A stretch of DNA of 60,056 nt from Allobosea sp. (GTDB lineage: Bacteria > Pseudomonadota > Alphaproteobacteria > Rhizobiales > Beijerinckiaceae), in NCBI RefSeq assembly GCF_017308015.1, contig NZ_JAFKFW010000031.1, positions 1 through 60,056 of the forward strand. The letters run 5' to 3'. Below are positions 45,794 through 54,509 of the stretch, piece after piece; position 1 is the stretch's first letter, and every line of letters begins with the position of its first letter. The notes below the pieces were generated by a model. It was not told the DNA's origin, did not search any database, and was given only the letters and a program-made list of their open reading frames with translations. The position numbers and the translations under genes were made by a program.

Positions 45794-46111
45794 ATGCTGC
45801 GTCGCCAGCTCACGATCTCTGTTCTGGCCTGCACCGTCCTGCTCGGCGCCCTTCCGGTCCATGCTCAATATTACGGCGGACCTTACAACAATCCGCAGGC
45901 TTATGACGACGACGATGACGACGATCGCCCGCCACCGAGGCGGCATTACCGCCGCGACTACGGCTATGAGCGCCCGTATTACCGGCAGCCGCGCTACGGC
46001 GATATCTGCGTCACCGGGCGGGGCGATTGCCCGACGCCGCCGCTACCCTATGGTTCGAACTGCGGCTGCAACATTCCCGGCTTCGGGAGCAAGCGCGGCA
46101 TCGTGCAGTAG
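45794..46111 (+). CDS. small secreted Asp/Tyr/Arg-rich protein
   Basis: A 105-residue product with a Sec signal peptide (LTISVLACTVLLGALPVHA, cleavage before QYYGG near residue 24). A run of seven Asp follows, then a PPPRR/Tyr/Arg-rich repeat-like stretch (RRHYRRDYGYERPYYRQPRYGD). The C-terminus has four cysteines (CVTGRGDC, CGCNIPG) that could form disulfides. ATG at 45794 after AAGGAACG. I recognise no family beyond similar small secreted proteins in Hyphomicrobiales. The 252-bp upstream gap presumably holds its promoter. Confidence 0.72.
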   Translation: MLRRQLTISVLACTVLLGALPVHAQYYGGPYNNPQAYDDDDDDDRPPPRRHYRRDYGYERPYYRQPRYGDICVTGRGDCPTPPLPYGSNCGCNIPGFGSKRGIVQ

Positions 46112-46179
46112 CCGGCTTCAGGGCCTCGCAATCGCATTTTCTTCAGGCGAGCCGGTATCCACTTCGCTCGCCAACGCTC

Positions 46180-47139
46180 TCAGATCCGGCGAGAGCTCTC
46201 CGTCCCGAGATAGCAGATTCCCTCGCCGGGCTTAGCCTTGGGGTTTGGGAAGATGATGAAACCGTCGCGCGGCATCGTCACGACGGTGCCGTCGGCGCGG
46301 CGGGCGATCGGCGTGCCCCTGGCGACGCGGTCACCGGTTTTCCAGCTCCCTTCGACGTGGTCACCCTCGGCCTCGCAGATGACGAGATCGTCCATATGGA
46401 CGACGGTCCGGGCGACCGGTGCCGGCGCCGCCTCCTCGGTCAGGCCGATATGCGCAAGCGCGTTGCGGATCGCCCTGTAGCCGACATCGACGGAAGCCGG
46501 GTCCTCGTGGCGACCGCATTCGAGCGTCACGCCATAGCCACCGGCGAAGCGCATGAATTCCGTCGTGCCGAACCCTTCGGTGACGGCGAGCCGCGGCAGG
46601 TTCAGCCGCTCGCGTGCCGCAATCAGCCGGACATAGATGTCGAGCCAGCCATGGATCATCAGGTCGACGCCAAGGCAGGCGGCGAAGGCCGCTTCCGCCG
46701 CGCCATGGCGGAACGGTTCGAGCGAGCCGCGGTTGTCGTCCGGACCGAAGAAGACGAAGGGCACGCCCTCCCCGGTGAAGAAGGAATGGACGTCGAGCAG
46801 CATGTCGTGCTGACGCAGGATGGCGGAGAGGCGATTACCGATCCGGTCCTCGTTGTCGACAGGCTGCGGCCGCTCGCGCAGGTCGCGGTTGAGGTTGCGG
46901 TCGCCCTCGCGGGTGTTCTGCCGGTAGGCCTTGGGATTGGCGACAGGCAGGAAGGTGACCTCGCCTCGCTGGATCGAGACACGGCCGGCGCGGCAGTCCT
47001 CGATCACACGGGCGATCGCATTCGGCCCGCAGGTCTCGTTGCCGTGGACGGCCCCGAAAACGAGGAGCTTCGGCCCCGCCTTCAGTCCGTGGAAGCGGAT
47101 GGTCTCGAGCGGTGGATCGATCGGGTCTGGCGTGGTCAT
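46180..47139 (-). CDS. succinylglutamate desuccinylase/aspartoacylase family (M14) hydrolase
   Basis: A 319-residue zinc carboxypeptidase-fold deacylase. Zinc ligands are H32 and E35 in GAVHGNETCGP and a later His in LLDVHSFF; NTREGDRNLNRD and ERPQP follow the family pattern. The C-terminal 70 residues form the extra beta domain (LVICEAEGDHVEGSWK). It would remove acyl groups from N-acyl amino acids. It ends a six-gene minus-strand cluster, starting 11 bases after a permease stop. Confidence 0.85.
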   Translation of the reverse strand: MTTPDPIDPPLETIRFHGLKAGPKLLVFGAVHGNETCGPNAIARVIEDCRAGRVSIQRGEVTFLPVANPKAYRQNTREGDRNLNRDLRERPQPVDNEDRIGNRLSAILRQHDMLLDVHSFFTGEGVPFVFFGPDDNRGSLEPFRHGAAEAAFAACLGVDLMIHGWLDIYVRLIAARERLNLPRLAVTEGFGTTEFMRFAGGYGVTLECGRHEDPASVDVGYRAIRNALAHIGLTEEAAPAPVARTVVHMDDLVICEAEGDHVEGSWKTGDRVARGTPIARRADGTVVTMPRDGFIIFPNPKAKPGEGICYLGTESSRRI

Positions 47140-47150
47140 AGGCTCTACTG

Positions 47151-47972
47151 TCAGGCTTTACGAAGCTGCGAATGCGGGTCGAGGATGTCGCGCAGGCCAT
47201 CGCCCAGGAGATTGAGGCCGAGCACCGTCATGAAGATGGCCAAGCCTGGAAAGACCGAGATCCAGGGCGCGGTGGTGATCTGGTCGCGCGCATCGGAGAG
47301 CATCGAGCCCCAGCTCGGGAAGGGCGGACGGATGCCCAGCCCCAGGAAGGAGAGCGCCGCCTCTGCCAGCACGGCGCCGCCCATGCCGAGCGTGCCGATG
47401 ACGATGATGGGGCCAGCGATGTTCGGCAGAATCTGCAGCAGCATGATGCGCAGGTTGCTCGAACCGAAGGAGCGCGCCGCCTCGACATAGCCCTGCTGCT
47501 TGATCGACAGCGTCGCAGCACGCGACAGCCGGCAGGTATAGGACCAGTTGGTCAGGCCGAGCGCGATCAGCAGGCTGGTGAGACCCGGCTGGAGGATGGC
47601 CATGATGGCGAGCGCAAAGATCAGCGAGGGGATCGACAGCATGAGATTGGTCAGGCCGTTGACGAAATCGTCCCACCAACCGCCGAAATAGCCCGCCGAC
47701 ATGCCCAGCGCCACGCCGATCACCGTGTTGATCATCTGCGAAACGATGCCGACCGTCAGCGAGATGCGCGCGCCGTAGAGCACGCGGCTGTAGATGTCGC
47801 GGCCCTGCGCATCCGTGCCGAACCAGAATTCGCTGCCGGGCGGAACCTCGGCGTTCATCAGGTTGGCATCCATGACGGGGTCGGTATGCGCCAGCCAGGG
47901 CGCCAGCGTCCCGCCGATCACGACGGCGGCAAAGAGCGCGCCGCCGATCCACAGATTAGCCCGGAATTTCAT
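47151..47972 (-). CDS. ABC transporter permease, DppC type
   Basis: A 273-residue permease opening with a membrane helix (WIGGALFAAVVIGGTLA) and the FGTDAQGRDIYSR motif. The coupling region is ARSFGSSNLRIMLLQILPN and the C-terminus reads GLNLLGDGLRDILDPH. It pairs with the DppB-like permease 9 bases upstream. No ATPase gene belongs to this cluster. Confidence 0.93.
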   Translation of the reverse strand: MKFRANLWIGGALFAAVVIGGTLAPWLAHTDPVMDANLMNAEVPPGSEFWFGTDAQGRDIYSRVLYGARISLTVGIVSQMINTVIGVALGMSAGYFGGWWDDFVNGLTNLMLSIPSLIFALAIMAILQPGLTSLLIALGLTNWSYTCRLSRAATLSIKQQGYVEAARSFGSSNLRIMLLQILPNIAGPIIVIGTLGMGGAVLAEAALSFLGLGIRPPFPSWGSMLSDARDQITTAPWISVFPGLAIFMTVLGLNLLGDGLRDILDPHSQLRKA

Positions 47973-47981
47973 GCCCCGCCC

Positions 47982-48923
47982 CTAGGTGTATTTGATGCGC
48001 GGATCGATCAGAGCGCAGAGCACGTCCACGATGATGTTCACGACGAGGAAGAAAAGAACGAGCAGCAGGATGCAGGCCTGAACGACGGGAATGTCGCGCA
48101 GCGACACGCTGTCGACCAGGAGCGAGCCGATGCCCGGCCAGGCGAAGAGCTTCTCGATCACGACCGCGCCGCCCATGATCGAGCCGAACTGCAGCCCGAG
48201 CGTCGTCAGCACGATGACCATGGCGTTGCGCGCCACGTGCCAGCGCATCACCCGGGTCTCGCTATTGCCCTTGGCGCGCGCGGTTCGAACGAAGTCGGCA
48301 TTCATGACCTCGAGCACGGCGGCACGCGTCGTGCGGGCGAGCAATGCGAGCGGCGCCACGCCGAGCGCGACAGCCGGCAGCACAATATAGCGCGGATTGC
48401 CGTCGCCATAGCCGAAGCTCGGGAACCATCCAAGCACCAGCGCGAAGGCATACATCAGCATCAAGCCGAGCCAGAACTGCGGCAGCGACAGGCCGGACAC
48501 GGCAACGAACATCGACTGCATGTCGAGCCAGCCGCCCGGCTTCAACGCCGCCAGGAAGCCGAGCGGGATACCGAGGGCGATGGCGAAGGCCATCGCGGCA
48601 ATGGCCAATTGCAGACTGGGCCAGATCCGTTCGAGCAGCGAATTGATCACCGGCTGGCGGGTACGGAACGAGGTGCCCAGATCAAACGTCGCGAGCTTCA
48701 TCGCGTAATTCGCGAAGCGCACATGGACGGGATCGTCAAGGCCGAACTGCTTGTTCATGCGCGCGACCTGCTCGGCATCGACGACCGAGCGGCCGTCGGC
48801 CATCTGGGTCGAGGCGAAATCGCCGGGAATGACGCTGAACATCACGAAGATGAGTCCGGCTACCGCAAGCAGGATCGGGATGGCCTGCAGCAGGCGGCGG
48901 ACGACATAGGGCAGCATGGTCAA
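47982..48923 (-). CDS. ABC transporter permease, DppB type
   Basis: A 313-residue permease with the standard N-terminus (YVVRRLLQAIPILLAVAGLIF begins at residue 5), VIPGDFAS, and the C-terminal EKLFAWPGIGSLLVDSV and VLCALIDPRIKY. The ATG at 48923 follows a GGAG-type site. It is separated from the binding-protein gene by 133 bases holding a palindromic element. Confidence 0.93.
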   Translation of the reverse strand: MTMLPYVVRRLLQAIPILLAVAGLIFVMFSVIPGDFASTQMADGRSVVDAEQVARMNKQFGLDDPVHVRFANYAMKLATFDLGTSFRTRQPVINSLLERIWPSLQLAIAAMAFAIALGIPLGFLAALKPGGWLDMQSMFVAVSGLSLPQFWLGLMLMYAFALVLGWFPSFGYGDGNPRYIVLPAVALGVAPLALLARTTRAAVLEVMNADFVRTARAKGNSETRVMRWHVARNAMVIVLTTLGLQFGSIMGGAVVIEKLFAWPGIGSLLVDSVSLRDIPVVQACILLLVLFFLVVNIIVDVLCALIDPRIKYT

Positions 48924-48972
48924 CTCCTGATCGCCGCCGCGGGGCGGACTCAGGTCGAGGCTCGAAAATCTT

Positions 48973-49017
48973 CGTCACCCCGGACAGGCGGCATGGCCGC
49001 ACCGGTCCGGGATGACG
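48973..49017. repeat. palindromic element in binding-protein/permease gap
   Basis: CGTCACCCCGGAC (48973-48985) pairs with GTCCGGGATGACG (49005-49017) with one mismatch; an inner GCGGC/GGCCGC stem follows. The ends match those of the element at 31735-31832. It lies in the same operon position as the hairpin at 8831-8864 and may protect or attenuate the transcript after the binding-protein gene. Confidence 0.65.
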
Positions 49018-49056
49018 GATATCGTCGAGCTGGCGGGAGCTTCTGCGGAAGCGCGC

Positions 49057-50652
49057 TTACTTCGCCGCGGGCGAAGAGGCGTCGACCCAGAGATCCTCAT
49101 AGCGCTGGAGCGCGAGCTCCGTCGCGTTCGCCTGGAGGCCGTGCAACCAGGGCTGATAAGCCATCACCGCCTTGTTGTAGTTGAAGAACCAGACGGGGGC
49201 CTCTTCCTGCAGCAGAGCGTTGGCCTTCTTCATGAGCTCGATCTTCTTGCCGGTATCCCTCTCCGCCGCAGCCTCTTCGAACAACTTGTCAAAAGCGGCG
49301 CTCTTGAAGGTGGTGTAGTTGCAAGACGAGCGCGGCGTTGCCGAGTGGAAGCACTTCAACGCCGTCAACGGATCGGGTCCCGACGTGTTCGACCAGATAT
49401 AGGCCTGGAAGTCGCCCTTCGCGATGATACCGCCGAGCGCCGAAGTCTCGACCGGCTTGACCTTCACCTTGATGCCGACCTTGGCGAGCATCGGGATCGT
49501 CGCTTCGACGATCGGAATACCCCAGCTCTCGTTCGGCGTCGCCGTCCATTCGAACTCGAAGCCATCCGGATAGCCGGCTTCGGCCAGGAGCTTCTTGGCC
49601 TTCTCCGGGTCAAAGGCATAAGGCTTGGCACTCTTGTCGAAAGCCGGGACCGAGCTCGGCAGCCAGCTCACCGCGCGATAGGCCTTGTCGCGAACAAGGC
49701 GCTTGATGATCAGGTCGCTGTCGATCGCATAGTTGATCGCCTGGCGCACGCGCTTGTCGGAGAAGGGCTTGTAGGCCGGGTTCATGCCCATGTTGCGGGT
49801 GAAGACCTCCGCAACCTCCAGGATGCCCTTTTTCAGGTTCGGATCGGCCTGATAGGCGACATATTGGGTCGACCCCAGGATCGAGACGTCGATTTCCTTG
49901 TTGCGGAAGGCGACGTCACGCGCGGCCGCCTCGCCCATCGGCGAGATCACCAGCTTGTCGGCATAGGGCTTGCCGGGCTTGTAGTATTTCTCCCAGCGCT
50001 CGAAGACCATGCGCGAGCCGGGAACATGCTCGACGAACTTGAACGGACCGAGGCCGATCGGCTTGTTGAAGAAGTCAGGCTGCTGCGCTTCCTTGGCCGG
50101 CATGATCGCCGTGGTGGCGCCGAAGAACAGGAAGCTGGGATCGGCCGGATCGGTCATCGTCATCTCGATGGTGAAATCATCGATCTTCTTGAGACCGGAG
50201 ATCTCCTTTGCCTCGCCTTTGCGAACGGCCTCAGCGCCCTTGATGCGCACGACGCGGCTCGCACCCGGATAGTTCTTGGAACCGTCGACCAGACGATGGA
50301 ACGACCAGATCACATCGTCCGCCGTCATCTTGCGGCCATTGTGGAAGAGCGCGTCATCACGCAGCTTCAGCGTGTGCGTCAGTCCGTCCGCCGAGCTGGT
50401 CATGGTCTTGACGAGTTCGGGCTCGGGCTTGCCGGCCTTCGAATCCCAGCGGAACAGCATGCTGTGCAGCGCATAGCCGTAGATCTCGTCCTGGATCTGG
50501 TTCGAGACATGGCTGTCATTGCTGACGAAGGAGGCGCCATAGGGCGCCGTGAAGCGGATCGTCCCGCCGCGGCGCGGTTCCTGAGCCTGTGCAGATACCG
50601 TGAAGGCGGCCAGCGTCAGCGCGGTAGCGAAGGCAAGTTTCTTCAACAACAC
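49057..50652 (-). CDS. ABC transporter substrate-binding protein, family 5
   Basis: A 531-residue periplasmic peptide-binding protein. The signal peptide is residues 1-23 (LKKLAFATALTLAAFTVSAQA; cleavage before QEP). The mature domain shows GGTIRFTAPYGASF, THTLKLRDDALFHNG and KMTADDVIWSFHRL. I choose GTG at 50652, 7 bases after GGGAGG. The open frame begins 22 codons earlier without a site. Neighbouring hydrolases suggest it captures peptides or acyl-peptides. Confidence 0.92.
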   Translation of the reverse strand: MLLKKLAFATALTLAAFTVSAQAQEPRRGGTIRFTAPYGASFVSNDSHVSNQIQDEIYGYALHSMLFRWDSKAGKPEPELVKTMTSSADGLTHTLKLRDDALFHNGRKMTADDVIWSFHRLVDGSKNYPGASRVVRIKGAEAVRKGEAKEISGLKKIDDFTIEMTMTDPADPSFLFFGATTAIMPAKEAQQPDFFNKPIGLGPFKFVEHVPGSRMVFERWEKYYKPGKPYADKLVISPMGEAAARDVAFRNKEIDVSILGSTQYVAYQADPNLKKGILEVAEVFTRNMGMNPAYKPFSDKRVRQAINYAIDSDLIIKRLVRDKAYRAVSWLPSSVPAFDKSAKPYAFDPEKAKKLLAEAGYPDGFEFEWTATPNESWGIPIVEATIPMLAKVGIKVKVKPVETSALGGIIAKGDFQAYIWSNTSGPDPLTALKCFHSATPRSSCNYTTFKSAAFDKLFEEAAAERDTGKKIELMKKANALLQEEAPVWFFNYNKAVMAYQPWLHGLQANATELALQRYEDLWVDASSPAAK

Positions 50653-50861
50653 GATCAATCCTCCCGTTTCCCATCTAATCCGGCTGATCCGGAGTTTTTT
50701 GCTTTCCAGTCGAACCATAACGGCTTTGCCGCGCTTGTCTTCCCCTGCGTGGTCAAATTCGCCGAACCGCTCGGCAATTCACGCTGTTACGAGCCTTTTA
50801 TGCGCTATTTTTCGCATTTTATTCAGACGAGACCGCATTTTTCGCGCAAAAATGCTCCACC

Positions 50862-52484
50862 TCAGGCACCTCGTTCGTAAACGACATTGCCGCCGAGGAT
50901 GGTCAGATCGCAGCGTGTGTCCTTGAGGATATCGGCCGGCGCGGCGCTCAGCAGGTCGCGCGAGAACACCGCGACGTCCGCCAGAAAGCCCGGCGCGAGC
51001 CGGCCCTTCACCTTCTCCTGCTTCTGCGAGAAGGCGCCGAATTCGGTATAGGCCTGCAACGCCTCCTCGATGGTGACGCACTGGGCGGCGTCCATCACCG
51101 TGCCCTTCCAGGTTTCACGCGTCAGCATGGTGTGGAAGTTCGGGAAGGGGTTGGGATCGCAGACCGGCGCGTCGCTGCCCGTCGCCGGCTTCAGGCCAAG
51201 ATCGAACCAGGTGCGGAGCGGATAGCTCGGCAGCGCCCGCTCGGGTCCCAGAACCTTTACATAGGCATCGCCGAAATCATGGATGAAGACCTGCTGCGGG
51301 CAGGGATAGATGCCGGCCTTGACCATGCGCTCGTGCTGGACCGGGGTCGAGAAACCGCAATGCTCAATGCGATGGCGCCGGTCCGCATCGGGATAGGCGG
51401 CGAGCGCCTTCTCATAGGCGGTGATGAGCTGCTCGATCGCGGCATCGCCGATGGCGTGACAGGCGAGTTGATAGCCCTTCTTGTGAGCGTCGAGCACCAT
51501 GCGCTCAAGCTCGGCATCCTCCCACATCCAGACGCCGGTGGTCTTGTCCTCGCCGAGATAGGGCTCGGTCATCCAGGCGGTGCGGCCGCCGGCCGAGCCG
51601 TCGAGGAAGAGCTTGACCGCGCCGACCATCAGCATCTCGTCGCCGGTGCCGGAGATCAGGCCGGCTGCGTAGCACTCCGGTACGATCGAGCGGCCATCGT
51701 CGCCGAGCAGCGTCAGCCAGGTGCGAACCGGCAGACGGCCGTCGCGCTTGGCGCGATGATAGGCGGCGATCTCGCGGAAGCCGCCCTTCTGGCCGACAGC
51801 GGCATCCATGCAACTGGTGATGCCGAGCGAGAGCAGGTAGCGGCCGCCGCGCTCGATGCCGGCGATAATGTCCTCCTCGGTCGCGGCCGGAATCGCCGCC
51901 TGGACCGGGGCGCGGGCGTTCTCGGCCAGCAGGCCGGTCAGGCGGCCGTTCTGCTGCTCGATCAGACCGCCTTGCGGCGTCGGCGATTGTTCGTCGATAC
52001 CGCCGAGGCGCAGAGCCTCGGAGTTGCAGATCGCGATATGACCGCAGGCGCGCACCAGCATCACCGGGTTGTTCGGGGCCGCGCGGTCGAGTTCCTCGCG
52101 ATAGGGATGGCGGCCGGTATCGAGCTTGGTCTGATCGTAGCCGCGCGAGAGGATCCATTCGCCCGGCTTCGATTGTGCGGCGCGCGCCGAGATCGCACCG
52201 AGCAGAGCTTCCAGCGTCGGCGCGGCCTCGGGCTTGGAGTCGACCCAGCCCATGGTCATGCCGAGCGAGACGAGATGCAGATGCGAGTCGTTGAGGCCCG
52301 GCGTGGCGAGCCGGCCCTTCAGATCGATGACGCGGGTCTTCGGCCCGATCAGCGGCTTGATCTCGGCATCGCTGCCGGCCGCCAATACCTTGTCACGGAA
52401 GATCGCCAGTGCCTCGACGACGCCTTCCTCGCGCCCGCACCAGATCGGCCCGTTGCGCAATACGATATCGGCCTGAATCGCCAT
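50862..52484 (-). CDS. amidohydrolase family protein, YtcJ-like
   Basis: A 540-residue amidohydrolase superfamily protein (COG1574). Metal-binding HLHLVSLG follows RLATPGLNDS near residue 70, with LACHAIGDAAIEQ and RIEHCGFSTP in the second half and TGSDAPVCDPNP carrying the last Asp. YtcJ-type enzymes hydrolyse amide or cyclic amide bonds of poorly known substrates. AGGAG precedes the ATG at 52484. Between this gene and the binding-protein gene, 209 bases contain no other gene. Confidence 0.88.
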   Translation of the reverse strand: MAIQADIVLRNGPIWCGREEGVVEALAIFRDKVLAAGSDAEIKPLIGPKTRVIDLKGRLATPGLNDSHLHLVSLGMTMGWVDSKPEAAPTLEALLGAISARAAQSKPGEWILSRGYDQTKLDTGRHPYREELDRAAPNNPVMLVRACGHIAICNSEALRLGGIDEQSPTPQGGLIEQQNGRLTGLLAENARAPVQAAIPAATEEDIIAGIERGGRYLLSLGITSCMDAAVGQKGGFREIAAYHRAKRDGRLPVRTWLTLLGDDGRSIVPECYAAGLISGTGDEMLMVGAVKLFLDGSAGGRTAWMTEPYLGEDKTTGVWMWEDAELERMVLDAHKKGYQLACHAIGDAAIEQLITAYEKALAAYPDADRRHRIEHCGFSTPVQHERMVKAGIYPCPQQVFIHDFGDAYVKVLGPERALPSYPLRTWFDLGLKPATGSDAPVCDPNPFPNFHTMLTRETWKGTVMDAAQCVTIEEALQAYTEFGAFSQKQEKVKGRLAPGFLADVAVFSRDLLSAAPADILKDTRCDLTILGGNVVYERGA

Positions 52485-52530
52485 GGTATTCTCCTATGCG
52501 CTTGTCATCGCCGGCTCCTGCGAGCCGCGG

Positions 52531-54018
52531 TCAGATATCGTCCAGCGGGAAGATCGGACGGCGGACCTTCTTGTAGGGCCGCTCCTTGAAATTGCGGGTC
52601 GAAAGCGCGCCGGTATCGACCTCGAGCACCTCGCGCGCGATCGGCTGGAAGGCGGCCCGGAAATGCTGCATCGACTTGACGATCACCGTCGACTTCCGGG
52701 TCGGATCGATGCCGAGCGAGGTGAATTGCGCGAGGTCGGTCGCCTGGCCGTTATGGGTGATGACAATGATCTCGACATCGTCCACCCGTAGCAGGGCCGA
52801 GAGCCCGTAATTGCGCCAGACGCCGCCGGCCATCGGGCCATGGCAGAGGAAATGTCCGTCGGTGACGGCGACAACATGCGCGTCGAGATCAAGTGGCCCG
52901 CCGCCCATCGTCGGATCGACCTTGCCGCCGAGCCTGATGCGGCCGCGCTTGCCGACGCCGATCGCCTGCGCGACGAGCACCGCTTCGGGGTCGCAGATCG
53001 CATGGAAGCCGACATTCTTCAGCCCGGCATCGAGCACGGCGCGCAACAGGTTGGTGGCGTCGCCATAGGCGCCGGAACCGGGATTGTCGGAATAATCAGA
53101 GATAACGACCGGCTTGTAGCCGGGCTTGCCCGTGTCGGCTTCGCCGGCCTTGGCACGGGCCATGGCCTCGGCCAGCGGCGTGAAATGGATCGAGGAAAAG
53201 CGGCGCTGCGCCCAGGCATAGTCCATCAGTTCCTCGGCGATGCCTTGAGCCTTGTTGCGATCATCGGCCGTGACCGCGATCGAGGGGCCGATATCGTGCA
53301 CGTCGGCCGAAGAGAAGCCGGCCTGAACGCTGACGACGAGCGCGTCGCCGGAGGCTTCGAGTGCGTCGCCACGGCGCAGCAGTTCGAGGAAGGGAGGCGA
53401 GGTGGTGCGGCCGCCGTCGAGCGCGTAGAGGATCGGACGTCGGGCGAGCGCAACCTTGGGTCTGATCTCGCTTTTCATCGCGCGCTGCAGCAGTTCGGCC
53501 GCCTGCCAGGTCCGCTCGTACTGATCGATATGCGGATAGGTGCGGTACGAGATCAGCGCATTGGCATTGTCCGCCATGAGCTGCGTCACGGTCGCATGCA
53601 GGTCGAGCACGACGACCACGGGCACATCCGGCCCAATGCGCTTGCGCAATCGAGCGAGCAATTCGCCCTCGCCGTCGTCCGAGCTTTCCGTCGCCATGGC
53701 ACCATGGAGGTGCAACAGCACGCCATCGGCCCCGGAGGCGGCATCAACGATCTGGCCGGCAAAGAGGTCGAAGGCGGCATCGGTGACGCGACCGGACGGG
53801 TTGGCACCGGCCACCAACGGATGGGCAAGGCTCCAGCCGAACTTGTCGGCCGCCTCGAAGGCCGCCCCCATCGAGGTGCGCGTGCCGCGGAAGGCGCCTG
53901 GAATTTCGTTGTCGCGGTAGACGCGACGGGCCTGGAAGGTGGCCTCGTCCGTGAGCTGAACACTGAAGGTGTTCGTCTCGTGCATGAACTCGGCGATCAA
54001 AACGCGCGGCACCGTCAT
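52531..54018 (-). CDS. M81 family metallopeptidase (MlrC-like)
   Basis: A 495-residue protein of the M81/MlrC family: an N-terminal domain (IAEFMHETNTFS at 8-19, VLLHLHGAMATES, VVLDLHATVT, SYRTYPHIDQYE) and a C-terminal MlrC domain (ISDYSDNPGSGAYGDATNLL). MlrC of microcystin degraders cleaves small linear peptides at Adda; environmental homologues have other unknown substrates. GAGGGAG precedes the ATG at 54018. First gene of the six-gene peptide uptake/hydrolysis cluster. Confidence 0.9.
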   Translation of the reverse strand: MTVPRVLIAEFMHETNTFSVQLTDEATFQARRVYRDNEIPGAFRGTRTSMGAAFEAADKFGWSLAHPLVAGANPSGRVTDAAFDLFAGQIVDAASGADGVLLHLHGAMATESSDDGEGELLARLRKRIGPDVPVVVVLDLHATVTQLMADNANALISYRTYPHIDQYERTWQAAELLQRAMKSEIRPKVALARRPILYALDGGRTTSPPFLELLRRGDALEASGDALVVSVQAGFSSADVHDIGPSIAVTADDRNKAQGIAEELMDYAWAQRRFSSIHFTPLAEAMARAKAGEADTGKPGYKPVVISDYSDNPGSGAYGDATNLLRAVLDAGLKNVGFHAICDPEAVLVAQAIGVGKRGRIRLGGKVDPTMGGGPLDLDAHVVAVTDGHFLCHGPMAGGVWRNYGLSALLRVDDVEIIVITHNGQATDLAQFTSLGIDPTRKSTVIVKSMQHFRAAFQPIAREVLEVDTGALSTRNFKERPYKKVRRPIFPLDDI

Positions 54019-54509
54019 CTCCCTCGATATCGTTTAATTTTTTTGACAATGTGATTGAAGAACCCGCGCCCTGACCACTGATTTTCGCGCATGCCTCCAC
54101 AGAAACCTGCACGCTTGTCGAAATGTGGTGAATATGCTCGACTAAGTGGAAGCAACTGGGCGATGCCCCTTCCACAACAAGTCTCCGCGAGCCACGCAAC
54201 GCCGGCTTCCCCGCACGCCAAACGCGCTTCCGCCGCGACGCGACTGTGGTGAATTTCGTCTGACGAACTCACGATTCACCGCATCCGCTCCTTCCTGTCA
54301 GGAGGCGGAAAGGTCACCGGGAGGACGCGCGGTGACCGGCGCCATCCGAGGCACTCCGTCGACCTGTCGACTATCGAAGCCTTGAAGATGGCGCCTCGTG
54401 TCTTTCGGCACGACAGCGTCGCCTCCGGCCCCAGGCACCGTCAGGTCGCGCCATGCGCCTGCATGCGGCAGCCGGCCGGATCGTTATCGTGCCGCTACCA
54501 AGCCGAGGT
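54019..54509. other. 491-bp intergenic region upstream of the M81 operon
   Basis: It separates the M81 gene from the end of the hemC-like gene, both on the minus strand. AT-rich sequence at 54030-54060 and around 54120-54140 probably carries the M81-operon promoter. A 7-bp inverted repeat GGTCACC/GGTGACC lies at 54312-54337, and a nearby imperfect TCCGC-type stem at 54284-54309. I see no gene, RNA or clear T-run terminator here. Confidence 0.5.

Noticed and set aside
50676-50700. TCCGG-CTGAT-CCGGA stem followed by six T residues
   Set aside because: The T-run is on the plus strand, but no plus-strand gene precedes it; flanking genes are on the minus strand.
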